Made by a program: the position numbers and the translations under genes
Shown: piece by piece, positions 15,784 through 24,200 of the stretch
Position numbering within the stretch: the stretch's first letter is position 1
Layout: every line of letters begins with the position of its first letter
Virus record (IMG/VR): IMGVR_UViG_3300025646_005482
Coordinates: 1 to 64,000 of that record
Direction: 5' to 3' (one strand)
Origin: a virus
Length of the DNA stretch: 64,000 bases
The notes under the pieces: generated by a model
Told to the model about the DNA's origin: nothing
What the model saw: the letters and a program-made list of their open reading frames with translations, nothing else
Databases searched by the model: none

Positions 15784-16990
15784 ATCTCTACAAGGTTCTG
15801 TACAAATTGAACACACGCTTGCAAAAATGGGGGCAAGCAAGCTGCGTAAACTCTTTGAAGAACACGATTACATTAACACGTTTGGAGCATACAACGGTCA
15901 ACAAGCTATTCAACATGTTAAAGCAGGGTTGCATGCGATTTATTTGTCTGGATGGCAAGTTGCAGCATCTCAGAACTCAGCTGGTGAGGTATACCCTGAT
16001 CAGAGCCTTTATCCTGTTAACAGTGTGCCTGATGTTGTTCGTAACATTAACAATGCCTTCAGACGACAAGATCAAATCGAATACGCCGAATCGGGAACCG
16101 GGTTTCCCTTCGCACCGATTATAGCAGACGCAGAAGCAGGATTTGGAGGAGTCTTAAATGCTTACGAATTGGCACGAAATCTTATTGAGGCAGGCGCAGC
16201 GGCCGTCCACTTCGAAGACCAACTCTCCTCAGCCAAAAAGTGTGGACACCTCGGAGGAAAAGTCCTCATCCCCACCGACCAAGCTATTCGTAACCTCAAC
16301 GCTGCTCGGCTTGCTGCTGATGTGGCTGATACTGATACTGTTATCATTGCGCGAACCGACGCAGAATCGGCTAAACTCATGGTCTCTGACCAACATGTCA
16401 TCGACAAAAAATACGTTAAGTATTACGGAGGTCAGGGAGGAGCCAAGATCAGAGGAAAAACATCAGACGGATTCTACGAAATCGAGGAAGGTCGAGGACT
16501 AGAATTTGGTTGTGAACGTGGCGCAGCGTATGCTGAATACGCCGACCTCGTATGGTGTGAAACTTCCAAACCATGTCTCAAAGAAGCAAAGCGATTCTCT
16601 GACGCTGTGAGAGGGTCAGTTCCTGATGCGATGCTTGCATACAACTGTTCACCATCTTTCAACTGGCGCAAGTCCATTCCTGGTGATGCAGAACTACGAG
16701 ACTTCCAATATGAACTCGGTAAGATGGGATTCAAATTCCAATTCATTACTCTTGCTGGTTTCCATGCAACGAATCATGCTATCTTCCAATTCGCAAGGTC
16801 TTATAAGAAAATGGGCATGTTGGCATATAGCTACTTGCAAGAAGAAGAGTTTGCAGCTGAAGAGTTTGGATACACAAGCACTAAACATCAACGCGAAGTT
16901 GGCGTAGGTTACTTCGATCGAATTGCAACAGCATTGGGTTCGTCATCTACAGCCGCTATGAAAGGATCAACCGAGGAGGAACAATTTTGA
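15749..16990 (+). CDS. aceA: Isocitrate lyase
   Basis: A 413-residue protein, slightly shorter than E. coli AceA (434). [20 protein letters not shown] (about 125-134, Mg-binding Asp), the catalytic loop [14 protein letters not shown] (163-176, Cys165) and [12 protein letters not shown] (about 300) are all intact, so the enzyme should be active. It splits isocitrate to glyoxylate and succinate, the first step of the glyoxylate shunt used on acetate or fatty acids. No malate synthase is visible in the window, so the product would feed host enzymes. The surrounding genes are phage-type and overlapping (35 nt upstream, 4 nt downstream), which argues against host contamination. Confidence 0.93.
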   Translation: MKKRNYTAETVRSLQGSVQIEHTLAKMGASKLRKLFEEHDYINTFGAYNGQQAIQHVKAGLHAIYLSGWQVAASQNSAGEVYPDQSLYPVNSVPDVVRNINNAFRRQDQIEYAESGTGFPFAPIIADAEAGFGGVLNAYELARNLIEAGAAAVHFEDQLSSAKKCGHLGGKVLIPTDQAIRNLNAARLAADVADTDTVIIARTDAESAKLMVSDQHVIDKKYVKYYGGQGGAKIRGKTSDGFYEIEEGRGLEFGCERGAAYAEYADLVWCETSKPCLKEAKRFSDAVRGSVPDAMLAYNCSPSFNWRKSIPGDAELRDFQYELGKMGFKFQFITLAGFHATNHAIFQFARSYKKMGMLAYSYLQEEEFAAEEFGYTSTKHQREVGVGYFDRIATALGSSSTAAMKGSTEEEQF

Positions 16991-17112
16991 TTCGTATTGT
17001 ACTTTTATCTCTACTTTTGGTAGGATGTGAAACGATAGAAATTACTGACGTCGATTGCGATGTAAATCAGAATTGGCCTCGTTGCAGAGTGCAGGCTGAA
17101 AAGGTAGAATAA
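16987..17112 (+). CDS. Small lipoprotein
   Basis: A 41-residue protein starting at TTG 16987, overlapping the isocitrate lyase stop. A hydrophobic leader ends in the lipobox LLVGC, leaving a mature peptide of about 28 residues with two more Cys. Rz1-like small lipoproteins look similar, but no paired inner-membrane spanin is adjacent. GAGGAGG lies just upstream. Confidence 0.65.
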   Translation: MIRIVLLSLLLVGCETIEITDVDCDVNQNWPRCRVQAEKVE

Positions 17113-17897
17113 TGGCAGATATAAGTGAAAATTTTAGAGTATTGACTCCATTCCCTAAACTAGTGGGCGAATATAGATTAAAATTTTCTGATGAGGAAGA
17201 AAAGACTATTGCAAAATGGACAGATGATGACTTCATTAGAACTAATAGTCTGAAGGCAGATGGCGGCCAAAACCTGGCAATGGTAGCTGATCCATATTCG
17301 AATCCAGAAATCAGAAAAAATCATGAAGTTTTCGATGATGATTTCTTAATTTGTTATGTAGGCATGAATCTCTTACAACAAGAAGAATGGGCTAGTATTG
17401 GAAGGGCTGTTGAAGAAGTAGCTCGTCATCATGTAATAGACACTTTAGGGTATAGCATTCCACCAGATTGTCACATGGGTGTATGTGATTCGTGGATGAT
17501 TAGAACAATAAACACCAATTCATATCCACAGCCGCTTCATCGAAAACACAATCACTCCTTTGCTTGGTTAACTGGAGTTTTGTATCTAGACGACAGTGAA
17601 AATGGCACGGCATTGGTGCGGTCCGACGCATTTGGCACCGAATATTTGCCATTCACTTGGGTAACTACTGAAAATGAATACAACACAGATCAGTATCTCA
17701 TTAAAGCAGAGAAGGGTAAAATAGTAATTTTTCCAGCTGGTATGCATCATATGATAATGAATAATGCAGATGGTACTAAACGACACACCGTGCCATTTAA
17801 CATCTTTCCATTTGGCAATGTTAACAATACTAACGCAGCTAGACTACAATATGATGGTCCACTCAACTTAACAGTAGATAGTGTAACAAGACAATGA
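17112..17897 (+). CDS. Putative 2OG-Fe(II) oxygenase
   Basis: A 261-residue protein. PLHRKHNHSFAWLTGVLYLDD (about 139-159) and KIVIFPAGMHHMIMNN (about 204-219) followed by KRHTVPFNIFPFG reproduce the layout of phage 2OG-Fe(II) oxygenases: first His motif, jelly-roll strand GVLYL, second His in an FPAGMxH motif and the Arg for 2-oxoglutarate. Substrate unknown. It overlaps its neighbours by 1 and 4 nt. Confidence 0.7.
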   Translation: MADISENFRVLTPFPKLVGEYRLKFSDEEEKTIAKWTDDDFIRTNSLKADGGQNLAMVADPYSNPEIRKNHEVFDDDFLICYVGMNLLQQEEWASIGRAVEEVARHHVIDTLGYSIPPDCHMGVCDSWMIRTINTNSYPQPLHRKHNHSFAWLTGVLYLDDSENGTALVRSDAFGTEYLPFTWVTTENEYNTDQYLIKAEKGKIVIFPAGMHHMIMNNADGTKRHTVPFNIFPFGNVNNTNAARLQYDGPLNLTVDSVTRQ

Positions 17898-18106
17898 ATT
17901 GGTTTAATAGTATCATCAAACAACTCGAAAAACCAGTTGAACAAAATCCTGTTGATAAGGCTATCGTAGAAAAATTACCTCATGATGGTGAGGTAACAAA
18001 AGTATATGAAGCGAGATGGGTTTGGTATCACACTATTCTAGCTGCAGAAATATTTTTGACAAATATTTTACTGTTAGCTATTCTTGTTACGATAGCATTG
18101 AAGTAG
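17894..18106 (+). CDS. Small single-pass membrane protein
   Basis: A 70-residue protein with a soluble N-terminal half (EKPVEQNPVDKAIVEKLPHDG) and one C-terminal membrane span (about residues 46-69). GEVTKVYEARWVWYHTILA is reminiscent of short conserved proteins in T4-like marine phages. Role unknown. Confidence 0.65.
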   Translation: MNWFNSIIKQLEKPVEQNPVDKAIVEKLPHDGEVTKVYEARWVWYHTILAAEIFLTNILLLAILVTIALK

Positions 18107-18113
18107 GAATATT

Positions 18114-18296
18114 ATGAGTTCACAGTGGCATGGGGGCAAAGGGTCGGCTCGACGACCTGCATCAATTGATCGAGCAAAGTGGGAAGAAAACTATCATCGC
18201 ATCTTTGGTTATAAAGGCAAAAAGAAGTGCGAAGAATGTGGAGAAGTGCTTCCTCTACATACCAATCGTTGTCTAATCAAACCAAAGGAGATATGA
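18114..18296 (+). CDS. Small zinc-ribbon-like protein
   Basis: A 60-residue protein opening SSQWHGGKGSARRPASID, a recurrent phage start motif, and holding CEECGEVLPLHTNRC, a CX2C...C arrangement that may bind a metal. No known function. Confidence 0.65.
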   Translation: MSSQWHGGKGSARRPASIDRAKWEENYHRIFGYKGKKKCEECGEVLPLHTNRCLIKPKEI

Positions 18297-18297
18297 T

Positions 18298-18378
18298 ATG
18301 GAAGCTTTAGCTTTTTGGTTCCTGTTCCTGACCCTCGCAGGCATGGGCGTCGTACTATATGATAATTTTGTGAAATAA
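18298..18378 (+). CDS. 26-residue membrane peptide
   Basis: ATG 18298 with AAAGGAG 7 nt upstream encodes a 26-residue peptide that is essentially one membrane helix with FVK at its C-terminus. The strong ribosome site and 1-nt spacing from the previous stop support translation. Confidence 0.5.
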   Translation: MEALAFWFLFLTLAGMGVVLYDNFVK

Positions 18379-18389
18379 TTACATAAGCA

Positions 18390-18417
18390 TGTACATATCC
18401 GGCCCATTTGGTAGAAT
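18390..18417 (+). promoter_or_regulatory. Phage promoter
   Basis: TGTACA 18390-18395, 16-nt spacer ending TTTGG, TAGAAT 18412-18417 then GGGC. TATCCGGNCCAT in the spacer is shared with the promoter at 38806. Confidence 0.8.
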
Positions 18418-18442
18418 GGGCCTTTGTTATGGAGATATGCAC

Positions 18443-18763
18443 ATGGGTATGATGTTCACTAATAGTCTCAGATATGACATGCAAGGCCGTAAGCGCAAGG
18501 CTCGTAAGGCCCGAGGCGAAGTATTCAAGAAGTATACCCCACCAGCATTCCAACCTCTCCAATCATCCAGTGGTCCTGTCAGACGCGATGAAGGTATAGT
18601 TTACAAGTCTTTAGACGATCACGGTCCTATAGCCCACGCACGTCCTGAAGCTCCCAGATACACAGGCACACTGGTCAAAGGTATCGCTACGATGCACAAG
18701 TCCAATGCTGTCCCTGTCATCGACCAGGAGCAAGCTACCGACATCTCTAGTATGAGACGGTAA
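18443..18763 (+). CDS. Conserved basic phage protein
   Basis: 106 residues from ATG 18443, chosen because GGAG lies at 18431-18434 and the upstream in-frame ATGs fall inside or beside the promoter. The N-terminal half is rich in Arg/Lys (GRKRKARKARGE), and the C-terminal half PRYTGTLVKGIATMHKSNAV and INQEQA-like segment VIDQEQATDISSMRR are a pattern I recall from T4-like marine phages. Probably nucleic-acid or protein binding; function unknown. Confidence 0.7.
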   Translation: MGMMFTNSLRYDMQGRKRKARKARGEVFKKYTPPAFQPLQSSSGPVRRDEGIVYKSLDDHGPIAHARPEAPRYTGTLVKGIATMHKSNAVPVIDQEQATDISSMRR

Positions 18764-18770
18764 TAAGAAT

Positions 18771-18868
18771 TGTAAATATTAACACAAAAAAGTCTAAGAA
18801 AATCTCTTTCAAAATCAATAACTTGCAAGTGTCCAGAAACTCTAATAAAATCAATAACTTAGAGGTGT
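18771..18868 (+). repeat. Upstream module with two 36-bp direct repeats (copy A)
   Basis: AAATCAATAAC occurs at 18812 and 18848, exactly 36 bp apart. Each unit runs GAAA-(N)-CTCT-x-A...AAATCAATAACTT-x-x-A-x-GTG, and CTCTAA with TTAGAG gives a partial dyad in the second unit. TGTAAATATT and AGTCTAAGAAAATCTCT precede the repeats. The same module is found at 38711-38808, 20 kb away, also immediately upstream of a phage promoter; the end of the second unit supplies the -35 hexamer. Likely an operator or activator site. Confidence 0.85.
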
Positions 18869-18894
18869 ACAGGGGCCCCTCCATGGGGTATAAT
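18866..18894 (+). promoter_or_regulatory. Phage promoter behind the repeat module
   Basis: TGTACA 18866-18871, 17-nt spacer GGGGCCCCTCCATGGGG, TATAAT 18889-18894, 30 nt before the ATG at 18924. The spacer is itself G/C-palindromic. Confidence 0.85.
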
Positions 18895-18923
18895 CTATCT
18901 TGTAAATTAATGAAGGAAGCGAC

Positions 18924-19082
18924 ATGCGAGACGAAATTTTAGCCATCTACGAAAAGCACTCTTTCACTATCGGAGGCCAGTGGTTTTGTTCTTTCGATTC
19001 TGTGTACGATGATCTTCGTGATCTCTTTCCTCGTAAAAATCACGAGCAAGTCTGCGAACTGATGGAGCAATATCAACGATGA
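18924..19082 (+). CDS. Small protein, first gene of a small-ORF operon
   Basis: A 52-residue soluble protein starting at ATG 18924 (GAAGGAAG upstream), with an amphipathic start MRDEILAIYEKHSF and a C-terminal helix. First gene after the repeat-linked promoter. Overlaps the next gene by 4 nt. Not recognised. Confidence 0.6.
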   Translation: MRDEILAIYEKHSFTIGGQWFCSFDSVYDDLRDLFPRKNHEQVCELMEQYQR

Positions 19083-19420
19083 GTTATTGGAATTCTAACG
19101 GTACCTATCAATCACAGTACGAAGAGCTGTTCAAGCTTGTTCCTCGCGAAGGCGAAGTCAAGAAAGGTATGTGCAAGCATGTCTTCTCGCTCGAGCGTTT
19201 TCGTAAAGCATGCAACAGCTACTACGATGTGCACAATAACGGTGGTGGTAACCGCGATGCTGCAACCGCTCGCTTCTTTCCTGGTGCTCTCAGCGAGATT
19301 CGTAACTCGTGGAAGTATGGTGTGAGTATTAGATGGGACTACATTGATCGTATCTGTGAAGAGAAGATGGATGAGATCATTCGTGAAGCTTATATCAAAA
19401 ACATCGGAGACATTTCATAA
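19079..19420 (+). CDS. Hypothetical small early-type protein
   Basis: A 113-residue soluble protein, opening SYWNSNGTYQSQYEELFKLVP. I recall related short proteins opening with Y-W-N-x-x-G-x-Y-Q in phages, often near early promoters. A Gly/Asn run (HNNGGGNRDAA) sits in the middle. Function unknown. Overlaps both neighbours by 1-4 nt. Confidence 0.65.
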   Translation: MSYWNSNGTYQSQYEELFKLVPREGEVKKGMCKHVFSLERFRKACNSYYDVHNNGGGNRDAATARFFPGALSEIRNSWKYGVSIRWDYIDRICEEKMDEIIREAYIKNIGDIS

Positions 19421-19545
19421 TGTGGGGTTTTGTGGTATTATTAGCAGTATGGATGACATACGTTGAGACTGAGATGCCCAATCGAGTCTCCGAATGTCAA
19501 TTTGATAACTCTTGTGAAATTTTAGAGGAAGAAGATAATGCATGA
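19420..19545 (+). CDS. Small membrane-anchored peptide
   Basis: 41 residues from ATG 19420 (TAATG overlap). A short hydrophobic N-terminus (WGFVVLLAVWMTYV) is followed by a soluble tail with two Cys and an acidic end. May be an anchor or a secreted peptide. Confidence 0.5.
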   Translation: MWGFVVLLAVWMTYVETEMPNRVSECQFDNSCEILEEEDNA

Positions 19546-19714
19546 TGCGATCATTTGGATGGTGACTTACGAAGGCCAATGGGATGGCAAGAAAGGTGAG
19601 TCGCCATATAAGTGGACAGCTCCGTCTGCGGGTGCAGCGATGGAGTTAGTCGAAGAATTGGAACAGCAATATCCAGATCGCAAGTGGAGAATCGAGGAGA
19701 AAGACGTATCATGA
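19538..19714 (+). CDS. Hypothetical small protein
   Basis: 58 residues from ATG 19538, with GAGGAAGAAG upstream, overlapping the preceding gene by 8 nt and the next by 4 nt. Mixed alpha/beta composition with a Trp-rich first half (WMVTYEGQWDG). Not recognised. Confidence 0.6.
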   Translation: MHDAIIWMVTYEGQWDGKKGESPYKWTAPSAGAAMELVEELEQQYPDRKWRIEEKDVS

Positions 19715-19911
19715 ATACGAGTGATCTTATTCGACATATCTTGAGCAGTGTCGAACACATGTCTAAAGAAGCTGACGACCGTGCTGTCGATAACCCGTCT
19801 GCACACAACATTGGTGTGGCCGATGGTATCGATCAGGTACGCAATCTTCTTTTTGGTATTGATTATGAGTGGACAGAGATGATGTCCGCAAGGAGTGAAT
19901 ATGACTTATAG
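19711..19911 (+). CDS. Hypothetical small helical protein
   Basis: 66 residues from ATG 19711, which overlaps the previous stop (ATGA). Predominantly helical (LIRHILSSVEHMSKEADD). No known motif. Confidence 0.55.
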   Translation: MNTSDLIRHILSSVEHMSKEADDRAVDNPSAHNIGVADGIDQVRNLLFGIDYEWTEMMSARSEYDL

Positions 19912-20206
19912 AGTAACAGTACATCACGAAGGAGTCGACAAAACTGGTCGACCTCTATCATCTGGTGACATCAACTGTATTGGTGGTGATGATACTCGTG
20001 TTTTCTTTGATAGAGCAGAGGCAGAATCTGCATTCGAATCTTTTTGGGCTACTTTTCGTGGTGGCAATCCACGAGCTGACAGCTCACAGATGAATTTTAC
20101 TAAAGTCAGCTTGTACCGATATGATGGTTTGAATGCTGATCAAACTGCTGAGTATACACTCATCCGTTTTGCTCAATCACAGGAGAGAATCAGTGTTGAA
20201 GTATGA
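19901..20206 (+). CDS. Hypothetical small protein
   Basis: 101 residues. ATG 19901 has AAGGAG six nt upstream; an in-frame GTG at 19895 would overlap that site. The frame overlaps the preceding gene by 11 nt. Beta-rich N-terminus (TYRVTVHHEGVD) and an F-x-R-A-E-A-E-x-A-F segment. Not recognised. Confidence 0.6.
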   Translation: MTYRVTVHHEGVDKTGRPLSSGDINCIGGDDTRVFFDRAEAESAFESFWATFRGGNPRADSSQMNFTKVSLYRYDGLNADQTAEYTLIRFAQSQERISVEV

Positions 20207-20525
20207 TGTAATGCCAGATCTTGCTTGTATTCCTATTGGTGGTACGAGCCTTCAAGGTCGTATTGAAATCTCTTATTATGAGTTGGTTCAAATATTAGGT
20301 GAACCTACAAGCTGTGAACCATCTGCGGATGATAAGATTCGTGTAGAGTGGGTCATCGAGTTCTATGATGAGATCGCAGACGATTATGCTATCGCTACCA
20401 TCTACGATTGGAAAGAAGACAAGCCTATCGAGTGGGTAACTGATTGGCACATCGGTGGTTTCAAGCCGAATGCAAACAGTTTCGTATATGAAATGGTGAG
20501 GGAGTTTAATGCCAAAAGGACGTAA
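20193..20525 (+). CDS. Hypothetical acidic protein
   Basis: About 110 residues; GTG 20193 or TTG 20196 is the start, both served by AGGAGAG at 20181-20187. It holds ISYYELVQILGEPT and a C-terminal WHIGGFKPNANSFVYEMV. The pattern of a Y/F-L-x-x-x-LG-x-P motif followed by a W-x-I-x-F strand recurs in phage early proteins, but I cannot name the family. Confidence 0.6.
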   Translation: MLKYDVMPDLACIPIGGTSLQGRIEISYYELVQILGEPTSCEPSADDKIRVEWVIEFYDEIADDYAIATIYDWKEDKPIEWVTDWHIGGFKPNANSFVYEMVREFNAKRT

Positions 20526-20787
20526 AGCCGATCGAAAAATGGTCGAACCTACAAAGCCAAAGATGTTCGAACCTTCGGAACCCTATACTGTGCCTAAAAC
20601 CAAATTTAAAAAGGGAGGTGTGATTTACAAGGAGGGAGATAGGGTACATATATCAGATACTGATGGTGAATATGAAGGTAGGATAATGAATATTCTCTCA
20701 TCACAAATGGTAGTGAGACTCGATGAAGAAAATCCAAATAAAGATAGATTTTTCTTCACCACTGGAATGAAGATTAAAAAATGTTAG
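20509..20787 (+). CDS. Small basic protein with KOW/SH3-like C-terminus
   Basis: 92 residues with a Lys/Pro-rich N-terminal third and a beta-rich C-terminal part (YKEGDRVHISDTDGEYEGRI), which resembles a KOW/SH3-like barrel motif (E-G-D-x-V...G-x-x-G-x-I). Such folds bind RNA or ribosomal proteins. Weak evidence only. It overlaps the next gene by 7 nt. Confidence 0.5.
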   Translation: MPKGRKADRKMVEPTKPKMFEPSEPYTVPKTKFKKGGVIYKEGDRVHISDTDGEYEGRIMNILSSQMVVRLDEENPNKDRFFFTTGMKIKKC

Positions 20788-21332
20788 AGAAGCCACTCTT
20801 TCCCACAATGTTTTACGAAACACGGATCAATAAAGATCTGTGTTTCGCTATGCTTGATGAGATCAAATCAAAGCAACATATGATCGAGACTGTCAGTGAA
20901 GCAACACAAATTCAACCAATATCAGATTATTCCACTGACTTTAGTCATACTATTCGCATAGATCATTTTTGGGATCACGTAGTGCCACAACTACAAGATG
21001 AGTGGAAACAGTTGGGCAGAGAGATGATTAACATCCATCCATGGGTATCATGTTATACAGGTCCATCAGGTCATCATCCTTTACATAACCATTCTCAAGG
21101 CTATGACGCTAGATTGCATTATTCTGCAATCATCTATCTGACTGAAGTAGGCATGACTGACTTCTTTAGTACAGACGCCACGGCTCACACATCACAGCAC
21201 TGCGAGAAATCAGAAGTTGGTAAAGTAGTATACTTCCCTTCGATAGTGCCTCACCAGTATAGATCTGAACACTTTGATGGTAATGCACGATATACATTAC
21301 CTTTTAATTGTGAGCTTGTAAGTTTAACATAA
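20781..21332 (+). CDS. Putative 2OG-Fe(II) oxygenase
   Basis: A 183-residue protein. HHPLHNHSQGYD followed by SAIIYLTEVGMTDFFS, and VVYFPSIVPHQYRSEHFDGNA with ARYTLPFN, are the two-His jelly-roll pattern of 2OG-Fe(II) dioxygenases related to those at 17112, 28401 and 40705. Substrate unknown. Last gene of the 18.4-21.3 kb small-gene run. Confidence 0.65.
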   Translation: MLEKPLFPTMFYETRINKDLCFAMLDEIKSKQHMIETVSEATQIQPISDYSTDFSHTIRIDHFWDHVVPQLQDEWKQLGREMINIHPWVSCYTGPSGHHPLHNHSQGYDARLHYSAIIYLTEVGMTDFFSTDATAHTSQHCEKSEVGKVVYFPSIVPHQYRSEHFDGNARYTLPFNCELVSLT

Positions 21333-21358
21333 CTTTAATATTGGGCTTATTTTTCCCG

Positions 21359-21368
21359 CGTAAATAAT
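21359..21368 (+). promoter_or_regulatory. Possible T4-type late promoter box
   Basis: CGTAAATAAT lies 37 nt upstream of the TonB-receptor start and resembles the T4 late consensus TATAAATA. Suggests late expression of the receptor; weak on its own. Confidence 0.4.
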
Positions 21369-21404
21369 CCTGAGCAATACGCTCACAATCTCAGGAGATA
21401 ACTA

Positions 21405-24200
21405 ATGAAACATTTAGCATTAGTTCTTGCGTTTGTATTTTCGATGGGTGCCTTTGCGGATCATGTCGAATATGTCAGACAAGAACTACCACAATTAAAC
21501 GAAGAAATTTTAGCAGGTAGCGATTACCCCTACGAACTCAAAACAGTTCCCCTCTCTAACCTAATTCCCGTTCAGGTTGACCGAGTTCCTAATCTCAAGA
21601 AGCATGAGAAGAAACTCATCGAAGCACAACAAGATACCTATCGTCCATTAGTAGTGGATCACAGTTTTCACATTATCGATGGTCACCATCGGTATGATGC
21701 CCTCACTGAACTTGGTATCGAAAATGTAAGGGTATTCCACGTGCATGCAGATATTTCTGATGTTGTGGTTGCATTCGCCGATTATCAAGACGACACACCA
21801 ACCGTACCTGTTGGTTATCAAGAAGAAGTTGTCGTAGTTGGTACTTGGGCACAATTGAAAAATGCAGCAGATAGACAAGAGCAGTCAGATAATCTGATCA
21901 GCGTAGTTGATTCTGATGCGCTCGGTTCTTTTGCAGATACTACAGCAGCAGATGCAATCAGTCGTCTGAGTGGTATCAGCGTTGAGAATGATCAAGGTGA
22001 AGGTAGATATGTCACTATTCGCGGTCTCAGTTCTGATTTGAATAGTGTAGCAGTAAACGGTGCCTCTGTAGTTGCTCCTGAAAATGGACGCAGTGTCATC
22101 ATGGACGGACTCCCCACCGAGTTGCTTGATAGCATCGAAGTAGCAAAGACACTTACACCTGAGATGGATGCTGATAGCATCGGTGGGCGAGTCTCTTTTG
22201 AAACAAAGAAGCCCACCGACCTAGATGGTACATTCCTTAAAGTAAAAGTTTCAAGCAAGTTTGCTGACTATTCAGACTACAAGCAAGCACCAAACTTTTC
22301 AGTTACATACGGTGACAGGATAACAGATAACACTGCACATATTCTTGGTATCACATACTCAAATCGTTATATCAATTCATACAACAACGAGACTGGATTT
22401 GGTTGGGAAGATGGGTTGATGAATGATGATTGGGAAATGCGTTACTATGAAGTACAGCGTGAACGATATGGATTTAGTTACGATATCAACTCAGACATCA
22501 ATGATGACTTAATGGTCTATGCTGGTTTGTTCTATAACATGTACGATGAATCAGAAGTGCGATTGAAGAATGAATACGGCAAGATAAAAGAAGCAGGTGT
22601 GTTAGAGAATGGTATGATAACTTCTCGTATCAGACACGACGCTGAATCTCGAGTCAGATATGAAACGCGACATATCGGAGCATTCAACACTGGATTTGAA
22701 ACAATGGTTGGTGAATGGTTCATTGATGGTCAAATATCTTATTCATGGGCAGAGGAAGATGACAGTGACAATGCTGACATTACTTTCCGAAACTATGACA
22801 AAGATTTTGGTGGTGAGTTTAACTGGTCAAATCCACAGACTCCATACTTCACAGCATACGATGCTGGATTACGAGATCCTGCGAATCTAGAGTTTGATGC
22901 ATTTGAAATGTGGGAAAACGTCAGTAAAGATAACGAGATCAGCGTAGCATTTAATGCCGAAGCTCTCGTATTTGATAATGCATTGATGAAGACTGGTGTT
23001 AAATATCGTTCGCGAGAAAAACAAGTCGATGATTATATTATTGCATATCAGTGGGACAAAACTCTAGCAGACTTCAATTATTGGACTGCGCCTGGATGGA
23101 AGTTCGGTGATCAGACATTTGGTAATCATTTGACACCATCTGACACCTACGGTTTGCGCGATCTGGTTGATCAAATGGAAGTAGATTTTTCAGACGATCT
23201 TTCAAGAGACTTCACTACCAATGAAGATATCGCGGCTGCTTATGTCCAGTTTACCAACGAGTATGATTGGGGCGTGGTGATTATCGGCGCACGTTACGAA
23301 CACACTCAGTGGGACAGTCAAGCATATGACCAAGACGGCAATCGTGTCTACAGAGAAAAGTCATATGGATTCTTTGCTCCAAGTGCAACGATGAAATACT
23401 ACGTGACGAATGATATTCAGTTACGTGGTGCTATATGGACATCGCTGTCACGTCCTGGTTTCTCAGAGTCTGCTCCTAAAATGAATGTTGATTATGACTA
23501 CAGCGGTGACGTAAGTGGATCTGTCGGCAATCCTGAGTTAGACCCATACGAGGCAATCAACTTTGATCTCTCTCTTGAGTATTATTCTGATAACGCATAT
23601 GCCACTGTCGGAGTGTTTCGTAAAGAGATTTCTAATGCTATCTACCCTACGCTTCAAAAGACAGGCACTTTTAATGGTGTGACTTTTAACGATGGAGTGG
23701 AAACATATATCAATGCAGATGACTCTTGGATCAATGGACTTGAAGTTGCAGGTCAGTATGGTTGGGATAATGGTCTCTACGTTGCTGCTAATATTACCTT
23801 GACAGAAAGCGAGTCAAAGTTCAATTTCGACGGTGATGATGTGTTTACCACCGACTTTCGTAAACTTGCAGGAGAAGCAGCAAACCTGAGTGTTGGATAT
23901 AATAAGGCACCTTGGGATGTTCGCTTAGCAGTCAATCATCGTGGAGACTTTGTAGATTGGTTTGCTGATGAAGACGGAGATATTGGTTCATTGAATGAAA
24001 ACAATATTCGATATGTTGATGCACATACGCAGGTAGATCTAACAGTAAAGTATGATGTTACTGATAATCTTACATTGAGATTTAATGCAGTAAATCTAAA
24101 TGATGAGCCCGAATACTACTACTGGGGCAATTCTAACCAGTTATCACAGTATGATAAATTCGGTGTCTCTTACAATGTTGGATTTACTTATAGTTTGTAA
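21405..24200 (+). CDS. TonB-dependent receptor with N-terminal ParB-like domain
   Basis: A 931-residue protein. Residues 1-18 are a signal peptide (...FSMGAFA). Residues ~45-115 match a ParB/Srx-like domain: TVPLSNLIPVQVD, then YRPLVVDHSFHIIDGHHRYDA. EEVVVVGTW (about 144-152) looks like a TonB box, followed by a plug domain (AADAISRLSGISVEN, VTIRGLSSDLNSVAVNG, RSVIMDGLP, SIEVAKTLTPEMDADSIGG) and a ~660-residue beta-barrel ending FGVSYNVGFTYSL, typical of the TIGR01782-type receptors. All receptor parts appear intact. The ParB-like domain would sit in the periplasm. A phage could use it to change nutrient uptake or to mask a receptor against superinfection; neither is shown by the sequence. 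Confidence 0.9.
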   Translation: MKHLALVLAFVFSMGAFADHVEYVRQELPQLNEEILAGSDYPYELKTVPLSNLIPVQVDRVPNLKKHEKKLIEAQQDTYRPLVVDHSFHIIDGHHRYDALTELGIENVRVFHVHADISDVVVAFADYQDDTPTVPVGYQEEVVVVGTWAQLKNAADRQEQSDNLISVVDSDALGSFADTTAADAISRLSGISVENDQGEGRYVTIRGLSSDLNSVAVNGASVVAPENGRSVIMDGLPTELLDSIEVAKTLTPEMDADSIGGRVSFETKKPTDLDGTFLKVKVSSKFADYSDYKQAPNFSVTYGDRITDNTAHILGITYSNRYINSYNNETGFGWEDGLMNDDWEMRYYEVQRERYGFSYDINSDINDDLMVYAGLFYNMYDESEVRLKNEYGKIKEAGVLENGMITSRIRHDAESRVRYETRHIGAFNTGFETMVGEWFIDGQISYSWAEEDDSDNADITFRNYDKDFGGEFNWSNPQTPYFTAYDAGLRDPANLEFDAFEMWENVSKDNEISVAFNAEALVFDNALMKTGVKYRSREKQVDDYIIAYQWDKTLADFNYWTAPGWKFGDQTFGNHLTPSDTYGLRDLVDQMEVDFSDDLSRDFTTNEDIAAAYVQFTNEYDWGVVIIGARYEHTQWDSQAYDQDGNRVYREKSYGFFAPSATMKYYVTNDIQLRGAIWTSLSRPGFSESAPKMNVDYDYSGDVSGSVGNPELDPYEAINFDLSLEYYSDNAYATVGVFRKEISNAIYPTLQKTGTFNGVTFNDGVETYINADDSWINGLEVAGQYGWDNGLYVAANITLTESESKFNFDGDDVFTTDFRKLAGEAANLSVGYNKAPWDVRLAVNHRGDFVDWFADEDGDIGSLNENNIRYVDAHTQVDLTVKYDVTDNLTLRFNAVNLNDEPEYYYWGNSNQLSQYDKFGVSYNVGFTYSL

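Noticed and set aside
15749-16990. Isocitrate lyase as host contamination of the assembly
   Set aside because: Genes overlap it by a few nucleotides on both sides and those neighbours are phage-type, so a chimeric junction is unlikely.
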